Source: Roseburia sp. 1XD42-34 (GTDB lineage: Bacteria; Bacillota; Bacilli; Bacillales; Amphibacillaceae). Taken from it: a stretch of DNA of 64,000 nucleotides. Below are positions 22,922 to 32,868 of the stretch, one piece after another (within the stretch, counting starts at the first letter, position 1; each line of letters begins with the position of its first letter). The notes beneath the pieces are model-generated. The model ran no database searches, had not been told where the DNA came from, and saw only the letters and a list, made by a program, of their open reading frames with translations. Location: positions 1-64,000 of the forward strand of contig NZ_QWLJ01000007.1 of the NCBI RefSeq assembly GCF_009917385.1, in the 5' to 3' direction. Both the position numbers and the translations under genes were made by a program.

Positions 22922-24685
22922 TTACTTACTCCCTTCGTTTTTTTTCGTGTAGTCGCGCTTACGAGGCTTAATTAATGAAATATCGACATCCTCATAAGAA
23001 AACTTTGGCGCTTTTTCTTCCATATCAAACTCTGCTATAGTAGTTTTCAACCAGTCTTCATCATTTCTGTCTGGAAATTCTGGCTTATAATGCGCACCGC
23101 GACTCTCATTTCGATTATAAGCGCCTTGTGTAATGACACGAGCTAGATGAAGCATGTTTTCCAGTTGTCGTGTAAACATGACACCTTGGTTGCTCCAACG
23201 AGATGTATCATTAATATTAATGTTATCAAAACGCTGAAGTAGCTCTTGAATCTTTTCATCCGTTTCTAGTAATTTCTTATTCTCACGCACTACGGTAACA
23301 TTGTCGGTCATCCACTGACCAAGCTCTTTATGAAGTTGATAGGCATTTTCTTCGCCATCCATGCTCATTAACTTATCAAAGTTATCCTGTTCAGCTTTTA
23401 CATTTTCTTCAAATAAGTTAGCTGGCAAATCATCTACATGTTTATCTAAACCTTCAATATACTCCATTGCTTTTGGACCAGCAACAGCCCCACCATAAAT
23501 GGCCGACAATAGTGAGTTAGCACCAAGTCGATTAGCACCATGCTGCGAATAATCACATTCTCCCGCAGCAAAAATCCCAGGAATATTAGTCATTTGATTA
23601 ATATCAACCCACAGTCCACCCATAGAATAATGGACAGCAGGGAAGATTTTCATCGGTACTTTTCGAGGATCTTCGCCAACAAATTTTTCATAAATCTCAA
23701 TAATTCCACCTAGTTTTATATCTAACTCTTTCGGATCTTTATGAGATAGATCCAAATACACCATGTTTTCACCGTTAATACCAAGCTTTTGATTAACACA
23801 TACGTCAAATATTTCACGTGTGGCGATATCTCTTGGTACCAGGTTTCCATAAGCCGGATATTTTTCTTCTAAGAAATACCACGGCTCTCCATCTTTATAT
23901 GTCCAAATTCTGCCGCCTTCACCACGAGCAGATTCACTCATTAATCGTAATTTATCATCACCTGGGATGGCCGTTGGATGAATTTGAATAAATTCTCCAT
24001 TCGCATATTTTGCTCCCTGCTGATACAATTTGCTTGCAGCAGATCCTGTATTAATCATTGAATTGGTAGATTTACCGAAGATAATTCCAGGTCCCCCAGT
24101 GGCAAAAATAGTTGCGTCAGATGGGAATGCTTTGATCTCGTGTGTTTTCACATTTTGAGCTACAATTCCTCTACCAACGCCTTCTTCATCGATTACCGCC
24201 CGAACAAATTCCCAGTTTTCATATTTTGTAACAAGGCCCTCTACTTCATAGCGACGTACTTGTTCATCTACCGCATAAAGCAATTGTTGCCCTGTTGTTG
24301 CCCCTGCATATGCTGTTCTATGCATTTGTGTTCCACCAAATCGACGAAAGTCCAGCAATCCTTCCGGTGTACGGTTAAACATAACACCCATGCGATCAAA
24401 CATGTGTATAATTCCAGGTGCTGCGTCACACATCGCTTTTACTTGCGGCTGATTTGCCAAGAAATCTCCACCATACACTGTATCATCAAAGTGAAGCCAA
24501 GGAGAGTCTCCTTCCCCTTTCGTATTGACTGCACCATTTATTCCACCTTGAGCACATACAGAGTGAGAGCGCTTTACAGGAACAATTGAAAATAAATCAA
24601 CACTTACTCCTGCTTCTGCTGCTTTTATTGTTGCCATTAAGCCAGCCAAACCTCCGCCAACTACGGCAATTTTTCGTTTATTCAT
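22922..24685 (-). CDS. sdhA: Succinate dehydrogenase flavoprotein subunit
   Basis: SdhA oxidises succinate to fumarate with covalently bound FAD in the TCA cycle. The 587-aa protein opens with the dinucleotide fold V-V-G-G-G-L-A-G-L-M-A. H-S-V-C-A-Q-G-G-I-N-G-A contains the FAD-linking His region. The substrate-site blocks H-P-T-A-I-P and S-E-S-A-R-G-E-G-G follow, and near the end of the FAD domain G-E-C and R-L-G-A-N-S-L-L-S-A. The C-terminal helical domain contains W-S-N-Q-G and R-N-E-S-R-G-A-H-Y. It sits between sdhC (30 bases) and sdhB (2 bases). Confidence 0.98.
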   Translation of the reverse strand: MNKRKIAVVGGGLAGLMATIKAAEAGVSVDLFSIVPVKRSHSVCAQGGINGAVNTKGEGDSPWLHFDDTVYGGDFLANQPQVKAMCDAAPGIIHMFDRMGVMFNRTPEGLLDFRRFGGTQMHRTAYAGATTGQQLLYAVDEQVRRYEVEGLVTKYENWEFVRAVIDEEGVGRGIVAQNVKTHEIKAFPSDATIFATGGPGIIFGKSTNSMINTGSAASKLYQQGAKYANGEFIQIHPTAIPGDDKLRLMSESARGEGGRIWTYKDGEPWYFLEEKYPAYGNLVPRDIATREIFDVCVNQKLGINGENMVYLDLSHKDPKELDIKLGGIIEIYEKFVGEDPRKVPMKIFPAVHYSMGGLWVDINQMTNIPGIFAAGECDYSQHGANRLGANSLLSAIYGGAVAGPKAMEYIEGLDKHVDDLPANLFEENVKAEQDNFDKLMSMDGEENAYQLHKELGQWMTDNVTVVRENKKLLETDEKIQELLQRFDNININDTSRWSNQGVMFTRQLENMLHLARVITQGAYNRNESRGAHYKPEFPDRNDEDWLKTTIAEFDMEEKAPKFSYEDVDISLIKPRKRDYTKKNEGSK

Positions 24686-24715
24686 AACTTGTCACCCACT
24701 CCCTGTTCCTTTAAA

Positions 24716-25330
24716 TTAGACACCGTACGCAAACGTGATGATTGTTCTTACCCCAACATAACTCAACGCTAAGAAGACAATCAGAGTTGCATATGTAGCA
24801 ATTTTTTGTGACTTAGGTGTTTGCGTAATCCCCCATGTCACACAGAAGCTCCATAGACCATTGGCAAAGTGAAAAATAGTAGATAGAACACCAATCATAT
24901 AGAACCAGAACATAAATGGATTGGAAAGAATTCCTTCCATGAGACTGTAGTCTGCTCCTTCTGACCCTAATTGAATTCTTGTCTCCCACACATGCCATAC
25001 AACAAAGACAAATGTAATAACTCCCGTTATTCGCTGTAAATAGAACATCCAATTACGGAAAAAGCTATAATTTCTCATGTTGTTTCGTGCTACAAAGACA
25101 ATATATACCCCTAAAATCGCATGAAACAAAATTGGGATGAAAATAACTCCAAACTCCAATACTAGTCTAAATGGAAGACTGTGCATGAACTCCGCTGCTT
25201 TATTAAAATTTTCTTCCCCATAAACAGCGAAATGATTCACCACTAAATGCTGAATCAAAAAGATACCGATTGGAATTACACCTAATAACGAGTGCAATCT
25301 TCTTGTTAGAAACTCACGATGCTCTGTCAA
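24716..25330 (-). CDS. sdhC: Succinate dehydrogenase cytochrome b558 subunit
   Basis: This is the membrane anchor carrying two haem b groups; it reduces menaquinone. The start is the TTG at 25328-25330, because GGGGGGG lies five bases upstream and the numbering then matches B. subtilis: haem-ligand histidines fall at 28, 70, 113 and 154 (28, 70, 113, 155 in B. subtilis). The longer open frame to 25564 covers leader and promoter and is rejected. The 204-aa protein has five hydrophobic helices. It is the first gene of sdhCAB, transcribed from the promoter at 25458-25486 with a leader of about 120 bases. Confidence 0.95.
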   Translation of the reverse strand: MTEHREFLTRRLHSLLGVIPIGIFLIQHLVVNHFAVYGEENFNKAAEFMHSLPFRLVLEFGVIFIPILFHAILGVYIVFVARNNMRNYSFFRNWMFYLQRITGVITFVFVVWHVWETRIQLGSEGADYSLMEGILSNPFMFWFYMIGVLSTIFHFANGLWSFCVTWGITQTPKSQKIATYATLIVFLALSYVGVRTIITFAYGV

Positions 25331-25457
25331 TGTGTTCCCCCCCTTAATTTGATCAGTAGTTAGTTTCATAATGTTGTACATATTTAAAAGTTCAACTCTT
25401 ACATTTCTCAAAAAAGGAAAGTACGACGAGTTGACATTGTACAATTGTGACATGTTT

Positions 25458-25486
25458 ATTGTACTTCTAACTGTTTCAAGCGTCAA
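25458..25486 (-). promoter_or_regulatory. Sigma-A promoter of sdhCAB
   Basis: On the minus strand TTGACG (25481-25486) and TACAAT (25458-25463) are separated by exactly 17 bases. It predicts a start near 25450 and a 120-base untranslated leader before the TTG of sdhC. Confidence 0.8.
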
Positions 25487-25564
25487 GAAAACGGTACCTT
25501 TATTTCTATTTTTGAATGCGTTAAAAATATTCACATTAAAGGAACTCTTCTTTATATGAAACAA

Positions 25565-26225
25565 CTAACTATAAAACAATCATCTCAGGATAAGAAGAAT
25601 CGGTAGGATTGCTGTTGCAGACTAAATAAAGTCTGATAAAATGGAATTTCAATCAAGGTCCTTCTCTTTCTGATGGTTAGTTATACATGTTGCCAAACAC
25701 ATCCCATATTTGCTAGAAGCATTCTCTATGATACGGAACGTGCCTTAATCGAACACTTTTTGACAGTTGGCCCCCCTTACCTACATATCCTATGGTTCTT
25801 CATGGTTCTTCGGAGGGTAGTGGGAACTCACGGTTAGCTACATGCGAGATAAAATCAATTACATCATTTAGTAGTTGACCTAATTATGATAAACTGTAAG
25901 AAGTCACAAAATGTAGTACTATACTTGCGGGTAACCCTAGTTTTATAGATAATAGAAGTATTGGATACAGAAAAAAAGGGCAATACGATTTTGTCTTCGG
26001 TTCTAATGTAAGTGCATAAAAAAGTTACGGCCTTTTAATATGTAAAGGATCAATCCATACAAAAGACTAACAATCACAAGTATAATAGATTTTGATGTAC
26101 ATATCGACTTTCATACATATCTTTTAGGATGGTTATTCGGTAGATTATTTCTAGACAATCAACAATATTAATATGTTAATAAGCTAATTTTTTTTGACTA
26201 TAAGCGCTTTTTATATTTTTCTTGG
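25565..26225. other. Long gene-free stretch upstream of sdhC
   Basis: Over 650 bases without a supportable gene. In B. subtilis lysC and other genes occur in this part of the map; no trace of them is legible here. A short direct duplication (GGTTCTTC twice near 25793-25812) is the only pattern noticed. No strong promoter was found in front of yslB. Confidence 0.4.
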
Positions 26226-26255
26226 TTGGGATTATTAGTAGAGAGGATGACACAA

Positions 26256-26699
26256 ATGATAAATCAACAAGAAACGGTAATATCCGTTAGTGAATTAGGA
26301 ACATTACATACAGAAGGTGCAGGATATGATATTTTGCGATATATTAGCTTACCAGAATTATTAGGAAAAGAATCCCATACATTGTTATATTTCATGGGCA
26401 GAAAACTAGCGCGGAAGTTTGATATACAGACGATGGAAGATATTATTCGTTTATTCGCCCTTTTAGGCTGGGGGCAATTAGAAATGGTTAAAGATAAGCG
26501 TAAATCAATCACTTTTCAATTGATGGCTGATGCCGTTGCACTTCGCTTGCAAGCCTCTTTCCCTACTGATTTCAGATTGGAAGCTGGTTTCTTGGCAGAA
26601 GCTCTTTTGCAAATTGAAAATAGAGATTGTGAATGTATAGAATCCATTAATAAAAGGATTCATCAAGTTGAATTTAAGGCGATGTTTTCAACAGATTAA
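26256..26699 (+). CDS. yslB: YslB family protein (DUF2507)
   Basis: The start at ATG 26256 leaves nine bases to GAGAGG; upstream ATGs in frame lie on or before that site. The 147-aa protein reads G-Y-D-I-L-R-Y-I-S-L-P-E-L-L-G and L-L-Y-F-M-G-R-K-L-A-R-K-F. It later has F-L-A-E-A-L-L-Q. This is the DUF2507 pattern, a V4R-like fold of unknown role in Firmicutes. It stands alone on the plus strand between sdhC and uvrC, at the same place in the map as B. subtilis yslB. Confidence 0.88.
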   Translation: MINQQETVISVSELGTLHTEGAGYDILRYISLPELLGKESHTLLYFMGRKLARKFDIQTMEDIIRLFALLGWGQLEMVKDKRKSITFQLMADAVALRLQASFPTDFRLEAGFLAEALLQIENRDCECIESINKRIHQVEFKAMFSTD

Positions 26700-26843
26700 C
26701 ATGATAATGTATTAGCTTAACGAGCTTGATCAGAACATAAGCACTCTTACTCCGACAAGGAGCTACCAGATTGAAGTAATCTCAATAAGCTGAATTGAAG
26801 TTAAGTAAATACGAAACATAACTAAACAATCACCAGCACGAAA

Positions 26844-26880
26844 AAAGCAGTAGAACCCGAACGAATGGTGCTACTGCTTT
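26844..26880 (-). terminator. Terminator of uvrC
   Basis: AAAGCAGTAG (26844-26853) pairs perfectly with CTACTGCTTT (26871-26880). On the minus strand a T-run follows. It overlaps the last codons of uvrC. Confidence 0.75.
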
Positions 26881-28661
26881 TCTGTTTTGGCGGTTTGAAA
26901 ATGGTTAATAATATTTTCCGCTGTATCACGTGGAATTCCTAATCTCGTGAATTCATCGATACTAGCTTGTTTTATTTCGGTTATCGTTTTAAAATGCGTT
27001 AACAACAATCTCCTCCGTTTTTGACCAACGCCTGGGATGTTATCCAATTCTGACTGCACCACATTTTTCCCACGGAGCTGACGATGAAACGTAATGGCGA
27101 AACGATGCACTTCCTCCTGCACTCGTTGCACAAGATAAAACTCATTCGATTTGCGATCCAAATCAATAACTTGAGGTGGAAAACCGTATAATAGCTCACT
27201 TGTTTTATGGCGATCATCTTTTGCCAAACCACATAGAGGAACATCAAGCCCCAACTCGTTTTCCAACACATCCAGTGCGGCACTCATTTGCCCTTTTCCT
27301 CCATCTACAATAATTAAATCAGGGAGCGGCAATTTTTCTTTGAGCACTCTCGTATATCTCCTCCGGATAACCTCTCTCATCGTTTCATAATCATCAGGTC
27401 CCTTTACATCACGAATTTTATACTTGCGATATTCGTTTTTCGCCGGTTTTCCATCTATAAAAACGACCATTGCGGAAACAGGATCTGTTCCTTGAATATT
27501 GGAGTTATCAAACGCCTCAATACGGTGCGGCGTCTCGATATTTAACCGTTCTCCTAAATGCTCTACAGCTACAATCGTTCGTTCTTCATCACGTTCCATT
27601 ATGGAAAACTTTTCATGCAATGAGATTCGTGCATTTTCCTCAGCGAGTTTAACCAACTCTTTTTTTCTACCGCGAAATGGTGTATGCACATCCACTTCCA
27701 ATAAATCCTTTAACAGCTCTACATTGGTACCAAGCGGAACAAGAATTTGTTTCGGTTTCGGATGATTTTGATGAAGATAAAAACGACCAACATAACTGAG
27801 GAACGTCTCCTCTGCCTCATCAAAAAACGGAAATACAGCAATATCACGTTCAATCAACTTCCCTTGCCGAATAAAAAACACTTGAATGCACATCCACCCT
27901 TTATCATAACTATAGGCAAAAATATCTCGATCCGTCTGGTCATTCAACGTCATCTTCTGTTGCTCCATGACAGATTCAATATGCTGGATTTGATCTCTTA
28001 ATTCCTTAGCTCTTTCAAAATTTAATTGTTCACTCGCTTGATACATTTTTTCCGTTAAATCTTTTTTTATTGTTTTAAACCCACCTTGTAAGAAGGATGA
28101 AACACTTTGCACGATAGTTGCATATTCTTCTTTCGTCGGTGGTTTGTCACTACAGGCATAGCATTGATTCATATGATAGTACAGGCAAGGACGTCCAGGA
28201 GGGTTATTACATTTTCTTAGAGGATATAGCCGATCTAATAATTTTTTAGTTTCTCTAGCTGCAATTACATTTGGATATGGACCAAAGTATTTTCCGCGAT
28301 CTTTTTTTATCTTCCTCGTAATTAGTAATCTTGGGTGACGCTCTGCAGTAATCTTTAAATATGGATACGATTTATCATCCTTTAGCATAACATTATATTT
28401 AGGGTCATATTTTTTAATTAAATTCATTTCTAAAATAAGTGCTTCTATTTCTGAGGAGGTTACGATGTACTCGAAGCTTTCAATTTCCTGAACTAATCGC
28501 TGCGTTTTTCGATCATGGGCTCCTGTAAAGTAAGAACGAACCCGATTCTTTAATACTTTGGATTTCCCAACATAAATGACCGTTTCGTATTTATCTTTCA
28601 TTAAATAGCAGCCTGGTTTAGCAGGTAATACCGCTAATTTATCTTTTATATTCTGGTTCAT
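26871..28661 (-). CDS. uvrC: Excinuclease ABC subunit C
   Basis: UvrC makes the two incisions flanking a lesion in nucleotide-excision repair, acting on the UvrB-DNA complex. The 596 aa have the expected order. The GIY-YIG nuclease (G-C-Y-L-M-K-D-K, then [14 protein letters not shown]) lies at about 15-95. A UVR (UvrB-binding) motif is near 200-235. The EndoV-like second nuclease region has [10 protein letters not shown] and I-V-D-G-G-K-G-Q, with helix-hairpin-helix repeats at the end (I-P-G-V-G-Q-K-R-R). It is a single gene with its own terminator. Confidence 0.97.
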   Translation of the reverse strand: MNQNIKDKLAVLPAKPGCYLMKDKYETVIYVGKSKVLKNRVRSYFTGAHDRKTQRLVQEIESFEYIVTSSEIEALILEMNLIKKYDPKYNVMLKDDKSYPYLKITAERHPRLLITRKIKKDRGKYFGPYPNVIAARETKKLLDRLYPLRKCNNPPGRPCLYYHMNQCYACSDKPPTKEEYATIVQSVSSFLQGGFKTIKKDLTEKMYQASEQLNFERAKELRDQIQHIESVMEQQKMTLNDQTDRDIFAYSYDKGWMCIQVFFIRQGKLIERDIAVFPFFDEAEETFLSYVGRFYLHQNHPKPKQILVPLGTNVELLKDLLEVDVHTPFRGRKKELVKLAEENARISLHEKFSIMERDEERTIVAVEHLGERLNIETPHRIEAFDNSNIQGTDPVSAMVVFIDGKPAKNEYRKYKIRDVKGPDDYETMREVIRRRYTRVLKEKLPLPDLIIVDGGKGQMSAALDVLENELGLDVPLCGLAKDDRHKTSELLYGFPPQVIDLDRKSNEFYLVQRVQEEVHRFAITFHRQLRGKNVVQSELDNIPGVGQKRRRLLLTHFKTITEIKQASIDEFTRLGIPRDTAENIINHFQTAKTEKQ

Positions 28662-28707
28662 CTAACACTCATTCCCTTAACAGACATGTTCTGCGCTGTA
28701 CGACTCT

Positions 28708-28746
28708 AGAAAATCCCTTGTCACTAATAGTAACAAGGGATTTTCT
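28708..28746. terminator. Terminator between trxA and uvrC
   Basis: AAAATCCCTTGT (28710-28721) and AACAAGGGATTTT (28732-28744) form a strong stem followed by CTTATTTTC. It works on the minus strand for trxA and is AT-symmetric enough to act both ways. Confidence 0.75.
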
Positions 28747-28779
28747 TATTTTCTATTCTACTGAATAGTATATCATTTT

Positions 28780-29094
28780 TTAAGCATGTTTGTTAATTAA
28801 ATCAACTAATGCCTCTTTTGGTTGAAAACCGATTACTTGGTCAACAACTTGACCATCTTTAAATAACAACAGTGTTGGAATACTCATCACACCAAATTTG
28901 CCCGCCGTTTCTTGGTTTTCATCTACATCTAATTTTACAATTTGAACTTTATCAGACATTTCGCTGTCAACTTCTTCTAGAACCGGTGCAATCATTTTAC
29001 ATGGACCACACCACGGCGCCCAAAAATCTGCAAGTACTAGACCTTCTGCCGTTTCTTTCGCAAATGTCTGGTCAGTAGCATTGATAATTGCCAT
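28780..29094 (-). CDS. trxA: Thioredoxin
   Basis: This is a small disulfide reductase that supplies electrons to cytoplasmic proteins. The start at ATG 29092-29094 follows AAAGGAGGAG and gives 104 aa, the canonical size; the open frame upstream is leader. The active site W-C-G-P-C-K is at residues 28-33. The cis-proline region [10 protein letters not shown] and the C-terminal helix are also present. It is monocistronic, bounded by the hairpin at 28708-28746. Confidence 0.97.
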   Translation of the reverse strand: MAIINATDQTFAKETAEGLVLADFWAPWCGPCKMIAPVLEEVDSEMSDKVQIVKLDVDENQETAGKFGVMSIPTLLLFKDGQVVDQVIGFQPKEALVDLINKHA

Positions 29095-29571
29095 TCTTTC
29101 ACTCCTCCTTTTAAAACCTTTCATGATTACGTTGAGTATATCACCGTTTCTATAAGCTTCCTAATAATTTGCTTATGCCTCGGTTATATCATTTCTCAAA
29201 CATTAAAATCAATTCATACGCTCACTTCGTTATGTACATAGTTGAAAGTCTATCCCTTTTTGATGAGCATCCATTATAGGCACCTATCTAGATGCAAACA
29301 ATAATCAAATGAAAAGGGTTGGGACATTAAGATTTTCACCAACATATCCGAACTACTGAGAAATGATGAATGGCGCAAGTAATCCACTCAGGAAATATAC
29401 TTTCCTCATCTCATAGTGACTGGTGAGCTTCCCCGCTAACGAACTGCGGGGTCTCACCGATGTCTTTCCTCCCTAGCAAAGTCACCTTTCTTTCCAAATA
29501 TAAATACACAACATTCACTTTTAAAGTTAGTCATTTCGATATTTCCTCATCTTAACAAAACAAATGGGATG
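29095..29571. other. Gene-free stretch between etfA and trxA
   Basis: About 480 bases without a gene. It holds the structured hairpin at 29422-29458 and the trxA promoter region, where no clean -35/-10 pair stood out. Confidence 0.4.
29422..29458. repeat. Strong intergenic hairpin element
   Basis: GGTGAG-CTT-CCCCGC and GCGGGG-T-CTCACC form a long stem around TAACGAACT. It is far more GC-rich than its surroundings. There is no T-run, so it is not a standard terminator. It may be a dispersed palindromic repeat or part of a regulatory RNA behind etfA. Confidence 0.5.
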
Positions 29572-30543
29572 TTACTTTAATCTTGTAATCTCTTCAATTA
29601 ACAATGGAACAATATCAAATAAATCGCCCACAATCCCATAATCGGCTATCTGAAATATAGTTGCTTCAGGGTCTTTATTAATCGCCACAATCACTTTGGA
29701 ATTCGACATTCCTGCTAAATGCTGAATTGCTCCTGAAATACCTACGGCAATGTATAAATCAGGTGTAACCACCTTTCCTGTTTGACCAATTTGCAAGGAG
29801 TAATCACAGTATTCCGCGTCACAAGCGCCCCGTGAAGCACCGACTGCTCCACCTAATACTTCAGCAAGTTCATATAAAGGCTTGAAGCCTTCTGCACTCT
29901 TTACACCGCGACCACCTGCTACAATTACGTTTGCTTCAGAGAGATCTACACCTTCTGAAGCTTTTCTTACCACCTCTTTAATAATCGTGCGGATATCTGC
30001 TACATCCACTGTTTTCTCGCTAACATCTCCTGTTCTTGATGGGTCTTTTTCTAGTGGTGCGATGTTATTTGGTCGAATAGTAAAAAAAGTTAATCCATCT
30101 GTGATGATTTTCTTTTCAAATGCTTTTCCTGAATAAATGGGACGGACAAATTGTACGCGATCGCCATCCACCTCAATGTCCACTGCATCTGAAATCAAGC
30201 CTGTATTCAGTTTGCTTGCTAATTTTGGAGTAAGATCTTTTCCTATTGCCGTGTGTCCCATCACTATAGCGTCGGGAGCTTGTTCCTCAATTACTGCCAT
30301 GACTGCCTGACCATATCCTTCAGACGTGTAGTTTTGTAAATTTTCATGGGCTACTGTAATTACACGATCTGCACCATATTGGACCATTTCTTCTCCTAAA
30401 GGAGTAAGTTCACCATTTCCGCATATAAGTCCAACTACTTCTCCGTTAGGATTAACCTTTTTTGCTGCTGCAATCGCTTCAAAAGAAACATTTCGTAATG
30501 CTTCGTCCTTTACTTCCCCAATTACTAATATTTTTCTGCTCAC
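29572..30543 (-). CDS. etfA: Electron transfer flavoprotein, alpha subunit
   Basis: EtfA with EtfB accepts electrons from acyl-CoA dehydrogenases and passes them to the respiratory chain. The 323-aa protein has an N-terminal alpha/beta domain and the C-terminal FAD-binding domain. In that domain G-G-R-G-V-K-S and G-A-V-G-A-S-R-G-A-C-D-A appear in order. The sequence then runs on to Q-I-G-Q-T-G-K-V-V and G-I-S-G-A-I-Q-H. It is the last gene of the fatty-acid oxidation cluster, 26 bases after etfB. Confidence 0.97.
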   Translation of the reverse strand: MSRKILVIGEVKDEALRNVSFEAIAAAKKVNPNGEVVGLICGNGELTPLGEEMVQYGADRVITVAHENLQNYTSEGYGQAVMAVIEEQAPDAIVMGHTAIGKDLTPKLASKLNTGLISDAVDIEVDGDRVQFVRPIYSGKAFEKKIITDGLTFFTIRPNNIAPLEKDPSRTGDVSEKTVDVADIRTIIKEVVRKASEGVDLSEANVIVAGGRGVKSAEGFKPLYELAEVLGGAVGASRGACDAEYCDYSLQIGQTGKVVTPDLYIAVGISGAIQHLAGMSNSKVIVAINKDPEATIFQIADYGIVGDLFDIVPLLIEEITRLK

Positions 30544-30569
30544 GTCAATTACTCCTCTCTGTCTTAAAA

Positions 30570-31343
30570 TTACAGTACCTTTGCTTCCGTCTTTAATAAA
30601 GAAACAAGTTCTTGCACTTGTTGTTTTGGATCCCCTTCAAGCATTTTACCTGCTTCTTTTTCAGGCGGTAAAAAAACGTCTACTGTCTTCGTTTTCGCTG
30701 CTACGTCGTCTTCATCTAAATCCAGATCATCTATTTCTAATTCTTCTAACGGTTTCTTTTTTGCTTTCATAATTCCAGGAAGCGAAGGATAACGCGGTTC
30801 GTTTAGCCCTTGCTGACATGTCACCAATACTGGAAGAGCTGTCTCTACTATTTCAACGTCTCCTTCTACATCTTTTTCTATCGTGATTGTTTCGCCATCA
30901 ATTTTTAAATCTGTAATCGTTGTCACATATGCCATATCTAAAGCCTCTGCTAACCTTGGACCAACTTGACCGCTTGCTTCATCAATTGCCACATTCCCTG
31001 CAAGAATTAAATCTACTTCTTTATCTGCAAAAAACGCTTCCAAAATCTTTGCTGTTGTAAATTGATCCCCGTCTTCCAAATCATCTTCGGTATTTATTAA
31101 CACTGCTTTATCTGCCCCCATTGCTAAAGCAGTGCGTAATTGTTTTTCAGAATCCTCATCTCCAATAGTAACAACAGTAACTTCCCCGCCGTGCTCATCA
31201 CGCTGATTAATAGCTTCCTCCACAGCATACTCATCGTATGGGTTAATAATAAATTCAGCGCTATCATCTTCAATTTGCCCATTTGATATATTAATTTTCT
31301 CTTCCGTATCAAAGGTTCTTTTTAGTAGTACATAAATATCCAT
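30570..31343 (-). CDS. etfB: Electron transfer flavoprotein, beta subunit
   Basis: EtfB is the AMP-binding partner of EtfA. The 257 aa match the family. Seen are the N-terminal strand M-D-I-Y-V-L-L-K-R-T-F-D-T-E, the signature block G-N-V-A-I-D-E-A-S-G-Q-V-G-P, and L-P-V-L-V-T-C-Q-Q-G-L-N-E-P-R-Y-P-S near the end. This region docks to dehydrogenases. An Asp-rich stretch (D-D-L-D-L-D-E-D-D) is typical of Bacillaceae proteins. The gene lies between fadB (18 bases) and etfA (26 bases), clearly one operon. Confidence 0.97.
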   Translation of the reverse strand: MDIYVLLKRTFDTEEKINISNGQIEDDSAEFIINPYDEYAVEEAINQRDEHGGEVTVVTIGDEDSEKQLRTALAMGADKAVLINTEDDLEDGDQFTTAKILEAFFADKEVDLILAGNVAIDEASGQVGPRLAEALDMAYVTTITDLKIDGETITIEKDVEGDVEIVETALPVLVTCQQGLNEPRYPSLPGIMKAKKKPLEELEIDDLDLDEDDVAAKTKTVDVFLPPEKEAGKMLEGDPKQQVQELVSLLKTEAKVL

Positions 31344-31361
31344 TATTGCTCCTCCTTTTGT

Positions 31362-32138
31362 TTATTTATCCTGGAAGTTTGGTTTACGCTTGTCAATAAA
31401 CGCTTGCACGCCTTCTTTAGCGTCATCGGATCCAAAAATTTGCCCAAAAGCTTTTGCTTCTTGCGACACGCCTTCAGCAAACAACCCCGTTTTTGCATAA
31501 GGAATCAGTTGCATAATTTGCTGGATCGTCAATTTGCTTTTCGTAGCAATTTTCTCAGCTAACTGCTTCGCTTCTTCTTCTAAAGTTTCCTCAGTAACTA
31601 CTTTATTTGCTAGACCATAGGAATATGCTTCTTCCCCGCTAATAGGTTCTCCGGTTAATATCATTTCATATGCTTTTGCTGAACCGACATAGTGTGGCAA
31701 ACGCTGCGTTCCAGCAAAACCCGGAATAATTCCTAACGTTATTTCCGGCAATCCTAGTTTGGCAGATTTTGTTACAATTCGCATATGACAAGCCATAGCA
31801 AGCTCCAAGCCTCCTCCTAAGGCTGCACCATGGATAGCTGCAATAATTGGAATATGGAATTGCTCCATGCGGTCAAATAAATCTTGCCCTCGTTTAGCCA
31901 TCGATTCATAATCAGATGCTTTTTGCAATGTAGTAAATTCTTTTATATCAGCTCCTGCTGAAAAAAATCTCCCTTCTCCTTTTAATACTACTGCCTTGAT
32001 ACTCGTTTTAGTCTCTACCTCGTCCAGATTCTCAGCCAAGTCCTGTAATAGACTACTAGATAAGGCGTTTGCCGGCGGGCTTTTAATGGTTACATAAGCG
32101 ACTGAATTAGTTATTTCTAAATCTAATGACTTCGTCAA
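31362..32138 (-). CDS. fadB: Enoyl-CoA hydratase (crotonase family)
   Basis: It hydrates trans-2-enoyl-CoA in beta-oxidation. The 258-aa crotonase fold shows the oxyanion-hole segment R-F-F-S-A-G-A-D-I-K-E-F and the second glycine-rich part H-G-A-A-L-G-G-G-L-E-L-A-M. The catalytic acids are in L-P-E-I-T-L-G-I-I-P-G-F-A-G-T. The order lcfA-fadR-fadB-etfB-etfA is that of B. subtilis, where this gene is named fadB. The gene follows fadR by 28 bases and should be controlled by FadR. Confidence 0.94.
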   Translation of the reverse strand: MTKSLDLEITNSVAYVTIKSPPANALSSSLLQDLAENLDEVETKTSIKAVVLKGEGRFFSAGADIKEFTTLQKASDYESMAKRGQDLFDRMEQFHIPIIAAIHGAALGGGLELAMACHMRIVTKSAKLGLPEITLGIIPGFAGTQRLPHYVGSAKAYEMILTGEPISGEEAYSYGLANKVVTEETLEEEAKQLAEKIATKSKLTIQQIMQLIPYAKTGLFAEGVSQEAKAFGQIFGSDDAKEGVQAFIDKRKPNFQDK

Positions 32139-32166
32139 TCGTTTGCCTCCTTTTGCATGTATGGAA

Positions 32167-32751
32167 TTATTTGGAATGAAGTCCTTTGGTTAATAGGGTG
32201 TGAACTTCTGTTGCTTGTTCAACAAGATTATATTTTCTGTCTTTCATCACCCAATTTGTAACCGTTTCATCAAGTGTACCAAAAATCATTTGTCGGACAA
32301 GTCTTACATTCAAACCGTTTCGAAATATTTTCTCTTGCATACCTTCTTTAATGATCGAGTCAATCACATTTAAATATGGTTTTAACACATTGTTAATTTG
32401 TAATCGCAAAGAAGGATTGGATTGCCTCAATTCAAGCTGTGTCACAATTGCTAAATGGTGATCTTCACTCAGTTGGCGAAAATGAAGCTTAATCAGTTCA
32501 AACAGCTTTTCGTCAGCATTGTTTTTATTCTCAATAGCTTCTGTAATATGTGCAATAAATTGTCCCATCTTTTCTTGAAAGACTGAAATTAATATATCTT
32601 CTTTATTCTTAAAATACAGATAAATGGTTCCGTCTGCTACTCCAGCTTTTTTCGCTATTTTTGATACTTGAGAGGCGTGGTAGCCATTCTCCGCGATAAC
32701 TTCTACTGCCGCTTCAATAATTTGATTGTATTTCGGTTTATTTTTTTTCAT
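32167..32751 (-). CDS. fadR: TetR-family fatty-acid degradation repressor FadR
   Basis: FadR represses beta-oxidation genes until long-chain acyl-CoA binds. The 194-aa protein has an N-terminal TetR helix-turn-helix: I-I-E-A-A-V-E-V-I-A-E-N-G-Y, then V-S-K-I-A-K-K-A-G-V-A-D-G-T-I-Y-L-Y-F. A helical ligand-binding domain follows. A perfect palindrome of FadR type (32777-32798) lies 25 bases upstream, so the gene is probably autoregulated together with fadB-etfB-etfA. The identification rests on synteny plus the operator. Confidence 0.93.
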   Translation of the reverse strand: MKKNKPKYNQIIEAAVEVIAENGYHASQVSKIAKKAGVADGTIYLYFKNKEDILISVFQEKMGQFIAHITEAIENKNNADEKLFELIKLHFRQLSEDHHLAIVTQLELRQSNPSLRLQINNVLKPYLNVIDSIIKEGMQEKIFRNGLNVRLVRQMIFGTLDETVTNWVMKDRKYNLVEQATEVHTLLTKGLHSK

Positions 32752-32776
32752 TGTTCTCTCCTAAACTTGATGCGAT

Positions 32777-32798
32777 AATGAATGACTGTTCATTCATT
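32777..32798. promoter_or_regulatory. FadR operator
   Basis: AATGAATGA (32777-32785), CTGT, TCATTCATT (32790-32798) is a perfect 9-4-9 palindrome. It matches the B. subtilis FadR site TGAATGAnTnnTCATTCA. It lies between lcfA and fadR, just before the fadR ribosome site region. Confidence 0.9.
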
Positions 32799-32868
32799 AT
32801 TGTATCTCCTTTTAAGAAAACTGTCAATTGCTAAGCTTGTATAACTATGGCGAAAAAAGAGCCTAAGC

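Noticed and set aside
25331..25564. N-terminal extension of SdhC
   Set aside because: It covers the promoter and leader, and the haem-ligand numbering matches B. subtilis only from the TTG at 25330.
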